Assembly (NCBI RefSeq): GCF_900636765.1 | Contig: NZ_LR134313.1 | Span: 1-64,000 of the forward strand | Source: Neisseria canis | GTDB taxonomy: Bacteria; Pseudomonadota; Gammaproteobacteria; Burkholderiales; Neisseriaceae | Direction of reading: 5' to 3' | Length of the DNA: 64,000 bases | Shown: piece by piece, positions 44,388 through 52,036 of the stretch | Position numbering within the stretch: position 1 is the stretch's first letter | Layout of the letters: every line of letters begins with the position of its first letter | Notes under the pieces: generated by a model | Databases searched by the model: none | Told to the model about the DNA's origin: nothing | What the model saw: only the letters and a program-made list of their open reading frames with translations | Made by a program: the position numbers and the translations under genes

Positions 44388-45017
44388 TTAACGGTTGCTC
44401 AATGCTTTGATTAAAGAAACAAAAGCCTCTTGATTCAAATCAGGAACACCTCCAATTACTAATATCAACTTGCTTTGACCAATATATAAAGGAAAGAAAG
44501 TTAACTCCGTTTGCCCTGAAGGATCACAAATACCCCAAGCAGTATGATGGATATTTAAGTTATTCTTCAACAATAACTGATGGCGCTCACCAACAGCAAC
44601 CACTTCACTGGCCAAAATACCTACTTCTTCTGCTGTTTCATGATGAAAGCCTGCGTTAGCAAAATATAATCCGTTTTGATCAGCCAATAAAGCTCGGCCA
44701 ATATTTGATAATTTTCCTAATAACTCAGGCAGTTGTTCATCTGATAAGTGAACATTATTTACTGAAGGAGATTCATCTCCATACAAGAATTCCAGACGCT
44801 GTAAACGATACAACAAGCTAAGTGCTATATTGATATCACTTGTATCAGACCATGCTAAAAGCTTCTCTGTGCTGATTAACTCATCAGAATCAGCTTTTAA
44901 CAAACCGTGCAATAAAGTTCGGCTGGCACTAGTTGTGTTATTAGAAACAGCATAATAAGCGCCTGCCGGAGTAATTCGCGGATACAAATTTGCTTGCAAA
45001 GAAAGTGTTGTGTCCAT
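44388..45017 (-). CDS. Predicted two-domain protein: winged-helix-like plus roadblock-like
   Basis: 209 residues. The N-terminal half (RTLLHGLLKADSDELISTEK, NIALSLLYRLQRLEFLYGDE) resembles a small winged-helix unit. The C-terminal half (NIGRALLADQNGLYFANAGF, EEVGILASEVVAVGERHQLL, FFPLYIGQSKLILVIGG) has the strand-helix-strand pattern of roadblock/LC7 domains. I know no named family for it. It starts two bases after the GTPase stop, so the pair is translationally coupled. It may form a heterodimer with the roadblock protein at 43917. Confidence 0.6.
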   Translation of the reverse strand: MDTTLSLQANLYPRITPAGAYYAVSNNTTSASRTLLHGLLKADSDELISTEKLLAWSDTSDINIALSLLYRLQRLEFLYGDESPSVNNVHLSDEQLPELLGKLSNIGRALLADQNGLYFANAGFHHETAEEVGILASEVVAVGERHQLLLKNNLNIHHTAWGICDPSGQTELTFFPLYIGQSKLILVIGGVPDLNQEAFVSLIKALSNR

Positions 45018-45019
45018 TC

Positions 45020-45556
45020 TTATACCTCTAAGCCCGGGTCAATAGAAAACAACATAGCACTAACCAGTTGTTTCACATCATCTTCCTGGCGGGCATCAAT
45101 TTCAAAAACAGGAACATTAAAATTATTCTGAGCCAGATATTTTTGATAAACCTCAATACTCGGCAAAGAGCGGATATCCATTTTTGTTACACCAACTACC
45201 AAAGGTGCTGTCTTAAGCAAATCTTTAAACGCTTCCAAAAAGAAATTTAAATCCTTCAGCGGATTGGTTCGGGTATTGTCCAACAATAGAACCAATCCCA
45301 TGCTTCCTTTACTTAAAATAGTCCACATAAAGTTAAAGCGCTCTTGCCCTGGGGTACCATAGAGATGGACTTTTGTTTCCTCATCCAAACGAATGACACC
45401 GTAATCCATTGCCACTGTTGTATAACCCTTACGCACCAATGTCATATCAGAAGCTCGGGCATCAGTTTGAACAGGGGGATCATCCGATAACGCACTGATT
45501 GCAGTGGTTTTACCCACACCGACAGGACCGGTAAATATAATCTTATTTTCAATCAT
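45020..45556 (-). CDS. Small Ras-like GTPase, MglA/conservon (CvnD) type
   Basis: 178 residues. G1 GPVGVGKTT at 10-18, switch-II region LYGTPGQERFNFMW with the G67-x2-G70 core, and G4 TKMD at 124-127. TTVAMDYG near 46-53 and YGTPGQERF are typical of MglA and of the GTPases of actinobacterial conservons. In those systems a roadblock protein regulates the GTPase, and such proteins are encoded here by the next two genes. Lipidation motifs are absent, so it is cytosolic or recruited by partners. It would cycle between GTP and GDP to control location or activity of an envelope or pilus machine; the target is unknown. Confidence 0.85.
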   Translation of the reverse strand: MIENKIIFTGPVGVGKTTAISALSDDPPVQTDARASDMTLVRKGYTTVAMDYGVIRLDEETKVHLYGTPGQERFNFMWTILSKGSMGLVLLLDNTRTNPLKDLNFFLEAFKDLLKTAPLVVGVTKMDIRSLPSIEVYQKYLAQNNFNVPVFEIDARQEDDVKQLVSAMLFSIDPGLEV

Positions 45557-45567
45557 TTATACACTCC

Positions 45568-46683
45568 TTATTTACCAATCAGCTTGCGCATTAATCTATT
45601 CAACAAGCCTCTAGGCTGTTCTTTTGAACCACTTGCAGCCCGCTCAGCATCACTAGACATTTTCTTATCAGTAACTTCGCCACTATTCACATTCATGCTA
45701 GCAGACACATCTGCGGCAGAAGTAGTCGGCGTGGCATGCTTCTCAGTAGCAAATTCATTATCTGTTGCCAAGAACCCTGTAACATAAGTCGCCGCCATAT
45801 AATTAAGAATATCAGCCATATCTAAAGGCATAACTTTATACAGCACATTTAGATTTACCGATGTTTTAGTTAAAAATGCAGACAATCTCATCGATTCTGG
45901 CACAGGCGCTAAACGAGTGAGGTTAGGCCATCGTTTGAGGGTAAAAACCGTTTGCGGTGTTAAAGGATAAACTAGACGACCTTGTGCTGTCCAAATCGCC
46001 ATTTGCCACATACATGACATAATTGTGACTTTTGCTTTATCTTTCCATTGCGGATTATCTGGAACTGCTTTACATACAACTTCAAGATTATCATTTTTAC
46101 ACATCCGTTCCAACTCATCTGCACTAACGGTTAACAAAACACGCTGAATGCTCGGAAATACGATTAAAACCGGTTTTCCATTATTTAAAACGGCAGTATC
46201 CTGCTGGCGAGCACTTGCCATTTTCAGTGCGCCTAAAAGCCCGCTCTGAGGGTTAAATCGTTTAATGGTTGCTTTTCTATGTTCGTTTTTCGCAGCCGGC
46301 TCGATAGACTTCGCAGCTTGATCATCCGGTTTGACTTCGTAAACATTCCCCCCTTGAGCCAAACTCCGTAAAGTTGGGAATAATGTGTCAAACTTAACCG
46401 GCTTGGCAAGATAAGGAGCTGTAAGCATAGGTTTTTCAGATGAAAAAATTACCACCGGAATATCACTATGCTGTTGGCGTGCCTCATGCCACGGCAACAT
46501 ACCGCGCTGGGTATCAACATCTACCAAAACCATATCTGGTTTATGTTCCGCACCATCTTCTACGATTTCATAATTAGTCGTATTGTGCATTTTAAATGCC
46601 ATGCGGAATATAGCTTCCTGTTGTTCGCTAAAATCCTTTAGCATCACCCGTACTGTTTTAACTTTCGGTAACAGACTATCCAT
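45568..46683 (-). CDS. Receiver-like protein with unknown C-terminal region
   Basis: 371 residues. Residues about 8-115 resemble a response-regulator receiver: VRVMLKDFSEQQEAIFRMAF, PDMVLVDVD (the possible phosphorylated aspartate), PVVIFSSEKP and APYLAKPVKFDTLF with the conserved KP. The usual pair of acidic residues near the start is not clear, so phosphorylation is uncertain. The remaining 250 residues (KPVLIVFPSIQRVLLTVSAD, LVYPLTPQTVFTLKRWPNLT) match nothing I know and end in a basic tail. It lies between the FimV-like gene and the GTPase with 11- and 17-base gaps. Confidence 0.6.
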   Translation of the reverse strand: MDSLLPKVKTVRVMLKDFSEQQEAIFRMAFKMHNTTNYEIVEDGAEHKPDMVLVDVDTQRGMLPWHEARQQHSDIPVVIFSSEKPMLTAPYLAKPVKFDTLFPTLRSLAQGGNVYEVKPDDQAAKSIEPAAKNEHRKATIKRFNPQSGLLGALKMASARQQDTAVLNNGKPVLIVFPSIQRVLLTVSADELERMCKNDNLEVVCKAVPDNPQWKDKAKVTIMSCMWQMAIWTAQGRLVYPLTPQTVFTLKRWPNLTRLAPVPESMRLSAFLTKTSVNLNVLYKVMPLDMADILNYMAATYVTGFLATDNEFATEKHATPTTSAADVSASMNVNSGEVTDKKMSSDAERAASGSKEQPRGLLNRLMRKLIGK

Positions 46684-46700
46684 TCTTGGTACTCTTATAG

Positions 46701-48143
46701 TTATTTAGAAATTTCATTAACACGCTGCAATAAGCGGCTCATTGCCAATACTGCTTCTTCTGGCAGAGTTGATGCGCGATCTCTCAGCAGTTTGACAAAC
46801 TGCTCCAAACGATCCCAGCCTTCTGAACGCTCATATAGATCAAAGAGCGTAATGTAAAGCTGAGATTCTTCCGGATACTGTAAAACCGACTGTTCTAAAG
46901 TATCAATGGCTTGATCCAACTGACCATACATTAATAAAGATTCAACTTCTTTAATAACCATATCAGTAGGCGAATTGCTGGTATTGGTTACCGAATCATT
47001 CTCCAATACCAAATCACGATAATGCGCTTTCAGCTGCCGTTTAGAAGGTTGCAAATAACCTTTGGCCAAACCAATTTCTCTAATTTGCTGCTCATTGGGG
47101 CCTTTTTCTAAATCATCAAACAATTCATGCTGACCCAAACTATAACCCCAACCCAGCATGCGCTCTTTCACTTGCCGCCCATAAGAGCCTAATGAATAAT
47201 AAAGTTTCCACAAGTGACCGGCAAATTGTTCCACTTCATTGTGTTGGTAATCAAGCTTCAGGGCATCAATAATGAGTGCCGCAGGTTTTTCCGACTTCTG
47301 AATTGCACGATTGTACTGTTGAAGCGCTGTTTCATAACCAACTTGATTTCTAAGAATTTTAGTACTGCGTTCCGGCTTCACAAAACCCATAACCGCATTC
47401 ATTTCTTCGTTCGACAAATCACGAAGTTCCTGAGTGCCTTTAGCTACGACAATTGCACTACGTTTGGAAACACGTTTTTCAGTAGAAACAGAGCCGGATG
47501 AGGAAGATTGATGCGCTGTCTGCGCACTTACTGCTTCCTCTACGCCCAATCCTGTCTGCTCGCCAATCTGGCGGGCTACTTCCTGCATACTCCATCCCAA
47601 CCTAGCCTCTGCAACCACACGTAAGGGTAAGTTGTTCGAGTCTTGCATCAAACCTTCGCGAACATAATCAGACAGGCTATCGCTCGACAAAATATCAGCA
47701 TGTTTGTCGAGTGTTGTGGCCAACAGGTCTATATTTCCTGTACTCAGACTTAAACTGGCCAGCTCATGAACCAATTTTTCAGGAGCATTACCTTCCATTT
47801 TGTTAAGGTAACCCGCCAGCGATGCGGCTGCTTTATCCTCATACCCAAATTGTTTATAAACCTGATATTCAGTCAGTGGATCCACTTCTTTGGCAGAAAC
47901 AGAAGTAGCACCAGGATCTATTCCCCCGGTGTCCCACTCCCAATCTTGGTCGTCTGTTTCTTCTACCGTTTGGTTGACCATATCCAACCATTCGCCAGAA
48001 GATTGCCCTGTTTCATTATTCTCGGCGCGCTTCAATGCCGGCTTAGTTGTCTTTTTATTTCCCGTTTTGTTTTGCTTTAAGCGCACAAAAAGGGCGACAA
48101 CAACCAGCGCACCCAATAATCCTATTAACAGCGAGTAATTCAA
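46701..48143 (-). CDS. FimV/HubP-like TPR protein
   Basis: 480 residues. One N-terminal membrane helix (LLIGLLGALVVVALFVRL) is followed by a charged linker and TPR-type repeats. DPLTEYQVYKQFGYEDKAAA (about 88-107) is the signature segment of FimV-type proteins (DPLAEADVYLAYG in others), and the C-terminal SLLMYGQLDQAIDTLEQSVL, TLFDLYERSEGWDRLEQF are TPRs. There is no LysM domain. FimV/HubP proteins gather polar machines, including type IV pili regulators. First gene of the operon, whose promoter should be in 48144-48306, where I see no other feature. Confidence 0.7.
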   Translation of the reverse strand: MNYSLLIGLLGALVVVALFVRLKQNKTGNKKTTKPALKRAENNETGQSSGEWLDMVNQTVEETDDQDWEWDTGGIDPGATSVSAKEVDPLTEYQVYKQFGYEDKAAASLAGYLNKMEGNAPEKLVHELASLSLSTGNIDLLATTLDKHADILSSDSLSDYVREGLMQDSNNLPLRVVAEARLGWSMQEVARQIGEQTGLGVEEAVSAQTAHQSSSSGSVSTEKRVSKRSAIVVAKGTQELRDLSNEEMNAVMGFVKPERSTKILRNQVGYETALQQYNRAIQKSEKPAALIIDALKLDYQHNEVEQFAGHLWKLYYSLGSYGRQVKERMLGWGYSLGQHELFDDLEKGPNEQQIREIGLAKGYLQPSKRQLKAHYRDLVLENDSVTNTSNSPTDMVIKEVESLLMYGQLDQAIDTLEQSVLQYPEESQLYITLFDLYERSEGWDRLEQFVKLLRDRASTLPEEAVLAMSRLLQRVNEISK

Positions 48144-48306
48144 GAAACTCTCCCGATATATACAGTAAGCCTATAAACACTTAATTTATCAAAACAAATG
48201 AACAAAAATTGTATCAATAGGCTGTTGATTCCTTAGATGTGGATGATAGCATGACTTGCTTACATCAGTCATTTTGCAAATATTTCTTTACGCCAAAAAA
48301 TACCGA

Positions 48307-49653
48307 TTATCTGTAAAAAAGACCGATAGACTCAATATGTGCAGTTTGGGGGAACATATTCATAACCCCTACTTCTTTGAATTTATAGCCTTTTTCTACT
48401 ATCACATTGGCATCCCTAGCGAATGTTGCAGGATTGCAGGAAACATACACTATCCGCTTTGGCATACAGGCAGTTCCCAATGCTTTAACAATTTCATACG
48501 CGCCGCTCCGGGGAGGATCAAGCAAAATTTTATCCGGTTTTCCCCATTTTTTTATATCCGCTTGCGTAACAGCAAACAAATCTGCCGTTTCAAAATGTGT
48601 ATTATCGGCACAGCCATTTATTTTAGCATTCATTTTGGCCCGCTGAACCAACCGGCTCTCGCCCTCTATACCCAAAACATGAGCACCGCTTTTCGCTATC
48701 GGCAAGGTAAAGTTACCTAATCCACAAAATAAATCGACAATTTTCTCTCCCTTTTTCGGTTCGAGCATTCTGACGGCGCGTGCAACCATCAACGTATTCA
48801 ACTCCTGATTGATCTGTGTAAAATCGCCGGGCTGAAACGGCATTTTCACATTGAATTCCGGCATTTCATAAAATAGCTCTGGCATATTCTGCGGGTAAAA
48901 AGGTTGGGTCTGATTTGGTTTGGTTTGAAGCCAGATTTGCCAAGCATATTGCTTATTCTTCAAATGCCTGTCTGAAAACATTTTGAGTTTGTCTAAATCT
49001 TTTTCAGACAGGCATGAGCGGGTGCAGATATTCAAAGCAGTCAGCAGTTGGCCGACAGAAAATTCAATGTATTCCACCACTGCTTTATCCGACAAACTGT
49101 CTAGCAACAAGCGCAAATAAGGCAACACTTCTACTATCTCTTGCGGCAAAACAGCACACTCCTCCAAGTCCACTACTTCATTGCTGCGCCGCGAACGGAA
49201 ACCAAGTTTCGTTCTGCCTTGCTTGTTTTTGGTAACGCTCAGACGCGCACGATGGCGGTAAGTCCACGGATTACCATAAATAGGTGGCAAAATTTTTTCC
49301 GGCTGCACTTTACCGATACGCAGCAATTGCTCTTCCATCACACGTTGTTTGTATGCAACTTGCGCTTTAGCCGAGGCATGCTGCAATACACAGCCGCCAC
49401 ACACACCAAAATGCCGACATATAGGCTCCACCCTATCAGGTGAAGCTTGATAAATATCGACCACTTCCGCCTCATCAAAGCTTTTTTTACTTTGCGTCAC
49501 ACGGAAGCGCACTTCTTCGCCGGGCAGGGCGCCTCGGATAAAAACGGCTTTTCCGCCCACACGCGCAACACCCCGCCCTTCATAATCTACTGCAAAAACT
49601 TTCGCCTTATCCTGCATACCGCTCTGCATTTTTACAACCTTAATAGCCGACAT
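48307..49653 (-). CDS. rlmD: 23S rRNA (uracil-1939-C5)-methyltransferase
   Basis: SAM-dependent RNA methyltransferase. It has an N-terminal TRAM domain (KVFAVDYEGRGVARV), four cysteines of a 4Fe-4S cluster beginning CRHFGVCGGCVLQH, the SAM motif VDLFCGLGNFTLPIA, a DPPRSGA motif, and the catalytic cysteine in YVSCNPATFARD. 448 residues. About residues 210-235 read RSCLSEKDLDKLKMFSDRHL, which is not family sequence: it is encoded by an inverted DUS pair (48964-49015) within the coding region. A HGIESIGLFYR-type end is normal. Convergent with no gene; the L,D-transpeptidase diverges upstream. Confidence 0.95.
   Translation of the reverse strand: MSAIKVVKMQSGMQDKAKVFAVDYEGRGVARVGGKAVFIRGALPGEEVRFRVTQSKKSFDEAEVVDIYQASPDRVEPICRHFGVCGGCVLQHASAKAQVAYKQRVMEEQLLRIGKVQPEKILPPIYGNPWTYRHRARLSVTKNKQGRTKLGFRSRRSNEVVDLEECAVLPQEIVEVLPYLRLLLDSLSDKAVVEYIEFSVGQLLTALNICTRSCLSEKDLDKLKMFSDRHLKNKQYAWQIWLQTKPNQTQPFYPQNMPELFYEMPEFNVKMPFQPGDFTQINQELNTLMVARAVRMLEPKKGEKIVDLFCGLGNFTLPIAKSGAHVLGIEGESRLVQRAKMNAKINGCADNTHFETADLFAVTQADIKKWGKPDKILLDPPRSGAYEIVKALGTACMPKRIVYVSCNPATFARDANVIVEKGYKFKEVGVMNMFPQTAHIESIGLFYR
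48964..49015. repeat. Inverted DUS pair inside rlmD
   Basis: ATGCCTGTCTGAAAA and TTTTTCAGACAGGCAT with about 22 bases between, fully within the coding sequence and in frame. It encodes CLSE and FSDRH on the gene strand. Confidence 0.9.
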
Positions 49654-49766
49654 TCCGACCCTTACCTAACAAATTCCGATATTTTCTCACAAATTTACCG
49701 AAAATACGGTATGATTTCCTTTTTGTTTTTACAACCACAACATATACTTAATAAAGATAATTCACA

Positions 49767-50759
49767 ATGAATAAAACTGGATTAGGCCTGTTTGCCGCCA
49801 CATTCAGCGGCATCGCGGCAGCCAACACACCCCTACCGGACGTCCAACCTTACTCAGAAGGCCAACACGTTTTTATCAATATTCCCCAACAACGGTTGTT
49901 TTTATACACCGACGGCAAGCTGACCAAAGCGTACCCTGTTGCAGTAGGCAAAGCGGCCACCCAAACCAATCTGGGCCGCCACCTTATCGGTGCCAAAGCT
50001 TACAATCCTACTTGGCATATTCCGAAATCGATTCAAAAAGAACTGAAAAACGGCAAAACTACCGTACCTCCGGGACCCGACAATCCATTAGGGCCGGTCT
50101 TTGTCCGCATGGGCGATCCTAAACTCGGCTTGGGCATCCATGGCACAAATGCCCCGACCAGCGTTCCCGGCGTGCGCAGCCACGGTTGTGTGCGGATGAA
50201 ATCACCCGATGCGCTCGAATTTGCCAAAGCCATCAACACAGGGGCGCCCGTTGATGTAATTTATCAAATGGCTTCTCTAAACACCGATGCCAACAACAAT
50301 CTGTGGCTCGCCGCTTTCCGTGATCCTTACCGTCAAAACAATTTGGATGCCAAAGCTTTGCAGGCCAGTATCAGCGCTTGGGCAAAAGCACACGGTAAAA
50401 CGGTACACACCAAGCGATTGGCCCTTGTATTAAAAAATAAAACCGGTTCTTTGAACTGCATCACCTGCGGCTCGAAAAACGGAAAACCACAAGGCGCCTT
50501 AAAATCATTGGCTTGGACCAGCGGCGATGGCGAATTGAGCAAAGCCGTAGCGCCGCCGCCCAAACCTGTGCCGCAGCAAGACGAAATTCTGCCAGAAGGC
50601 AGCGAGATCGAAATCGATGCGGGTACGGATACCTTACCGCAATCCGAACGTGCGCCCCAACCTGCCCAAACAGAACAGGAACAACCAACATACTTCAACG
50701 CTATTCCGCCTGCCTCTGACGATTATCAGCCGGATAGCGGCACTTCAAACCTGTTTTAA
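49767..50759 (+). CDS. L,D-transpeptidase (YkuD domain)
   Basis: A periplasmic enzyme that forms or exchanges 3-3 peptidoglycan cross-links or anchors proteins. A signal peptide (MNKTGLGLFAATFSGIAAA) precedes the YkuD domain. Its catalytic motif is H125-G in GIHGTNAP and SHGCVRM at 138-144 with C141 as nucleophile. A proline/glutamate-rich tail from about 265 (PPPKPVPQQDEILPEG) is probably unstructured. CITCG near 232 gives two further cysteines. 330 residues. An LD-carboxypeptidase gene at 59200 may act on the same wall peptides. Confidence 0.93.
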   Translation: MNKTGLGLFAATFSGIAAANTPLPDVQPYSEGQHVFINIPQQRLFLYTDGKLTKAYPVAVGKAATQTNLGRHLIGAKAYNPTWHIPKSIQKELKNGKTTVPPGPDNPLGPVFVRMGDPKLGLGIHGTNAPTSVPGVRSHGCVRMKSPDALEFAKAINTGAPVDVIYQMASLNTDANNNLWLAAFRDPYRQNNLDAKALQASISAWAKAHGKTVHTKRLALVLKNKTGSLNCITCGSKNGKPQGALKSLAWTSGDGELSKAVAPPPKPVPQQDEILPEGSEIEIDAGTDTLPQSERAPQPAQTEQEQPTYFNAIPPASDDYQPDSGTSNLF

Positions 50760-50786
50760 AGACGGTTCGGTTCTTTAAAATCAACA

Positions 50787-50818
50787 ATGCCTGTCTGAAA
50801 ACATTTTCAGACAGGCAT
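50787..50818. terminator. DUS-pair terminator between convergent genes
   Basis: ATGCCTGTCTGAAAA and TTTTCAGACAGGCAT, 27 bases after the transpeptidase and 27 before the end of the GNAT gene. Confidence 0.85.
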
Positions 50819-50844
50819 TGTTTTTACTGCCGTAAAACGGGTGA

Positions 50845-51675
50845 TTATCCTTTGAACTCTTCCACTTTGCAGACGAAGTGATGGCCGGTGATGTCAAACC
50901 CGTGCCTGAAATATAGGCGGCGTGCCTCCATGCGGTCGTGGCCGACGGTTGAATTAATCTGTATTTGGGTAATTCCTTCTTCACGGGCGATTTTAGCCAC
51001 TTCGGCCAACAAGCGCGCCGCATAGCCCCTACCCCGGCTGTTGGGAATGGTTACCACATCGTCAATATGGATATAGGTGCCACTGAATAAGTTAACGGAA
51101 ACCCGGAAACCGCACACTGCTACCGCACTGCTTTTTCCTTCTTCAAAAATGCCCAATAAGCGGTAGCCTTGGGGGCGCTGCAAAGTATTGACCTGTTCGA
51201 CAAAGCGGTTCACATCCGTCAGCATCGGACGCAAAATGCTTAGTGCGGCAAATGCCGTGGCTGTTTCCGCCGCTTCGATTTCACGCAGCCCTTCAATTAC
51301 TTGCGAACCGGAAGCAGATGCAGCGGCGGCATTTACCGTTTCTGCCGCTTTCGCTGCCGACGCAGCGTCTTTCTGGCCTTCTTTCTCATCTATTAAAGCA
51401 TTGCAGTTCATCACCCGCAAATCATTATCGGCCGCAAAATCCATCAAAAAACGGAACATGGCCGGGTTGATTTCTTCCAGGTTTTTATGTACGGCAACGC
51501 AGCGCACATTATCCACCAACAAAGGGCGCACCCACTGGTGATAAGAAAGTCGGTTACCTTTATCGAAAGAAGACAAAATGCCGCACAGCCGCTCCGACCA
51601 GTCGCTCGGACGGAAAGTTTTTCCTTTACTGGTTGTACCGTGAATAATTATTTCATCAATATTACAAACTAACAT
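50845..51675 (-). CDS. DUF3579-GNAT fusion acetyltransferase
   Basis: Residues 1-95 (DEIIIHGTTSKGKTFRPSDW, ERLCGILSSFDKGNRLSYHQ) match DUF3579, usually a free-standing small protein. An alanine-rich linker follows at about 100-130. The C-terminus from about 150 is a GNAT acetyltransferase, with the acetyl-CoA loop NSRGRGYAARLLAEVAKIA and the EARRLYFRHGF segment. ATG 51675 has AGAGGG six bases upstream; the reading from 51729 is not supported. 276 residues. Acceptor unknown. Confidence 0.82.
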   Translation of the reverse strand: MLVCNIDEIIIHGTTSKGKTFRPSDWSERLCGILSSFDKGNRLSYHQWVRPLLVDNVRCVAVHKNLEEINPAMFRFLMDFAADNDLRVMNCNALIDEKEGQKDAASAAKAAETVNAAAASASGSQVIEGLREIEAAETATAFAALSILRPMLTDVNRFVEQVNTLQRPQGYRLLGIFEEGKSSAVAVCGFRVSVNLFSGTYIHIDDVVTIPNSRGRGYAARLLAEVAKIAREEGITQIQINSTVGHDRMEARRLYFRHGFDITGHHFVCKVEEFKG

Positions 51676-52036
51676 AATGCCCTCTTTAAATGTGGTGTGT
51701 TCAGGTTCGGCAACATGTGCAAACCGCATTAATAGTGCAGATTATACATAGGTTTGGGCAGTTTATACATTACCGCTTTTTATCCCGTAGTTTTATTTCA
51801 CGGCATTTTAGATTCAAATCTATCATCCTTACGGTTTTATTAAACCGAGACAGGCTTGTTTCCAAAAACCGAATAAAATAACTATTTTTATTTATTCCGA
51901 TTAATTTAGAAGAAACTTTATTTCTCTGTTTGTGCAACACTTTGATCAATCCAACCTTTCCTACTTTGAGAACAAAACAATAATGCCTGTCTGAAAATAT
52001 TCAGACAGGCATCGGCTAACCGCTCAATATAAGTGT
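51676..52036. other. Intergenic region with DUS terminator
   Basis: The first 300 bases are AT-rich and hold the promoter region of the GNAT gene; no gene is recognised. At 51983-52012 lies ATGCCTGTCTGAAAATATTC with its inverse arm, the terminator of the oxidoreductase gene. Confidence 0.6.
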
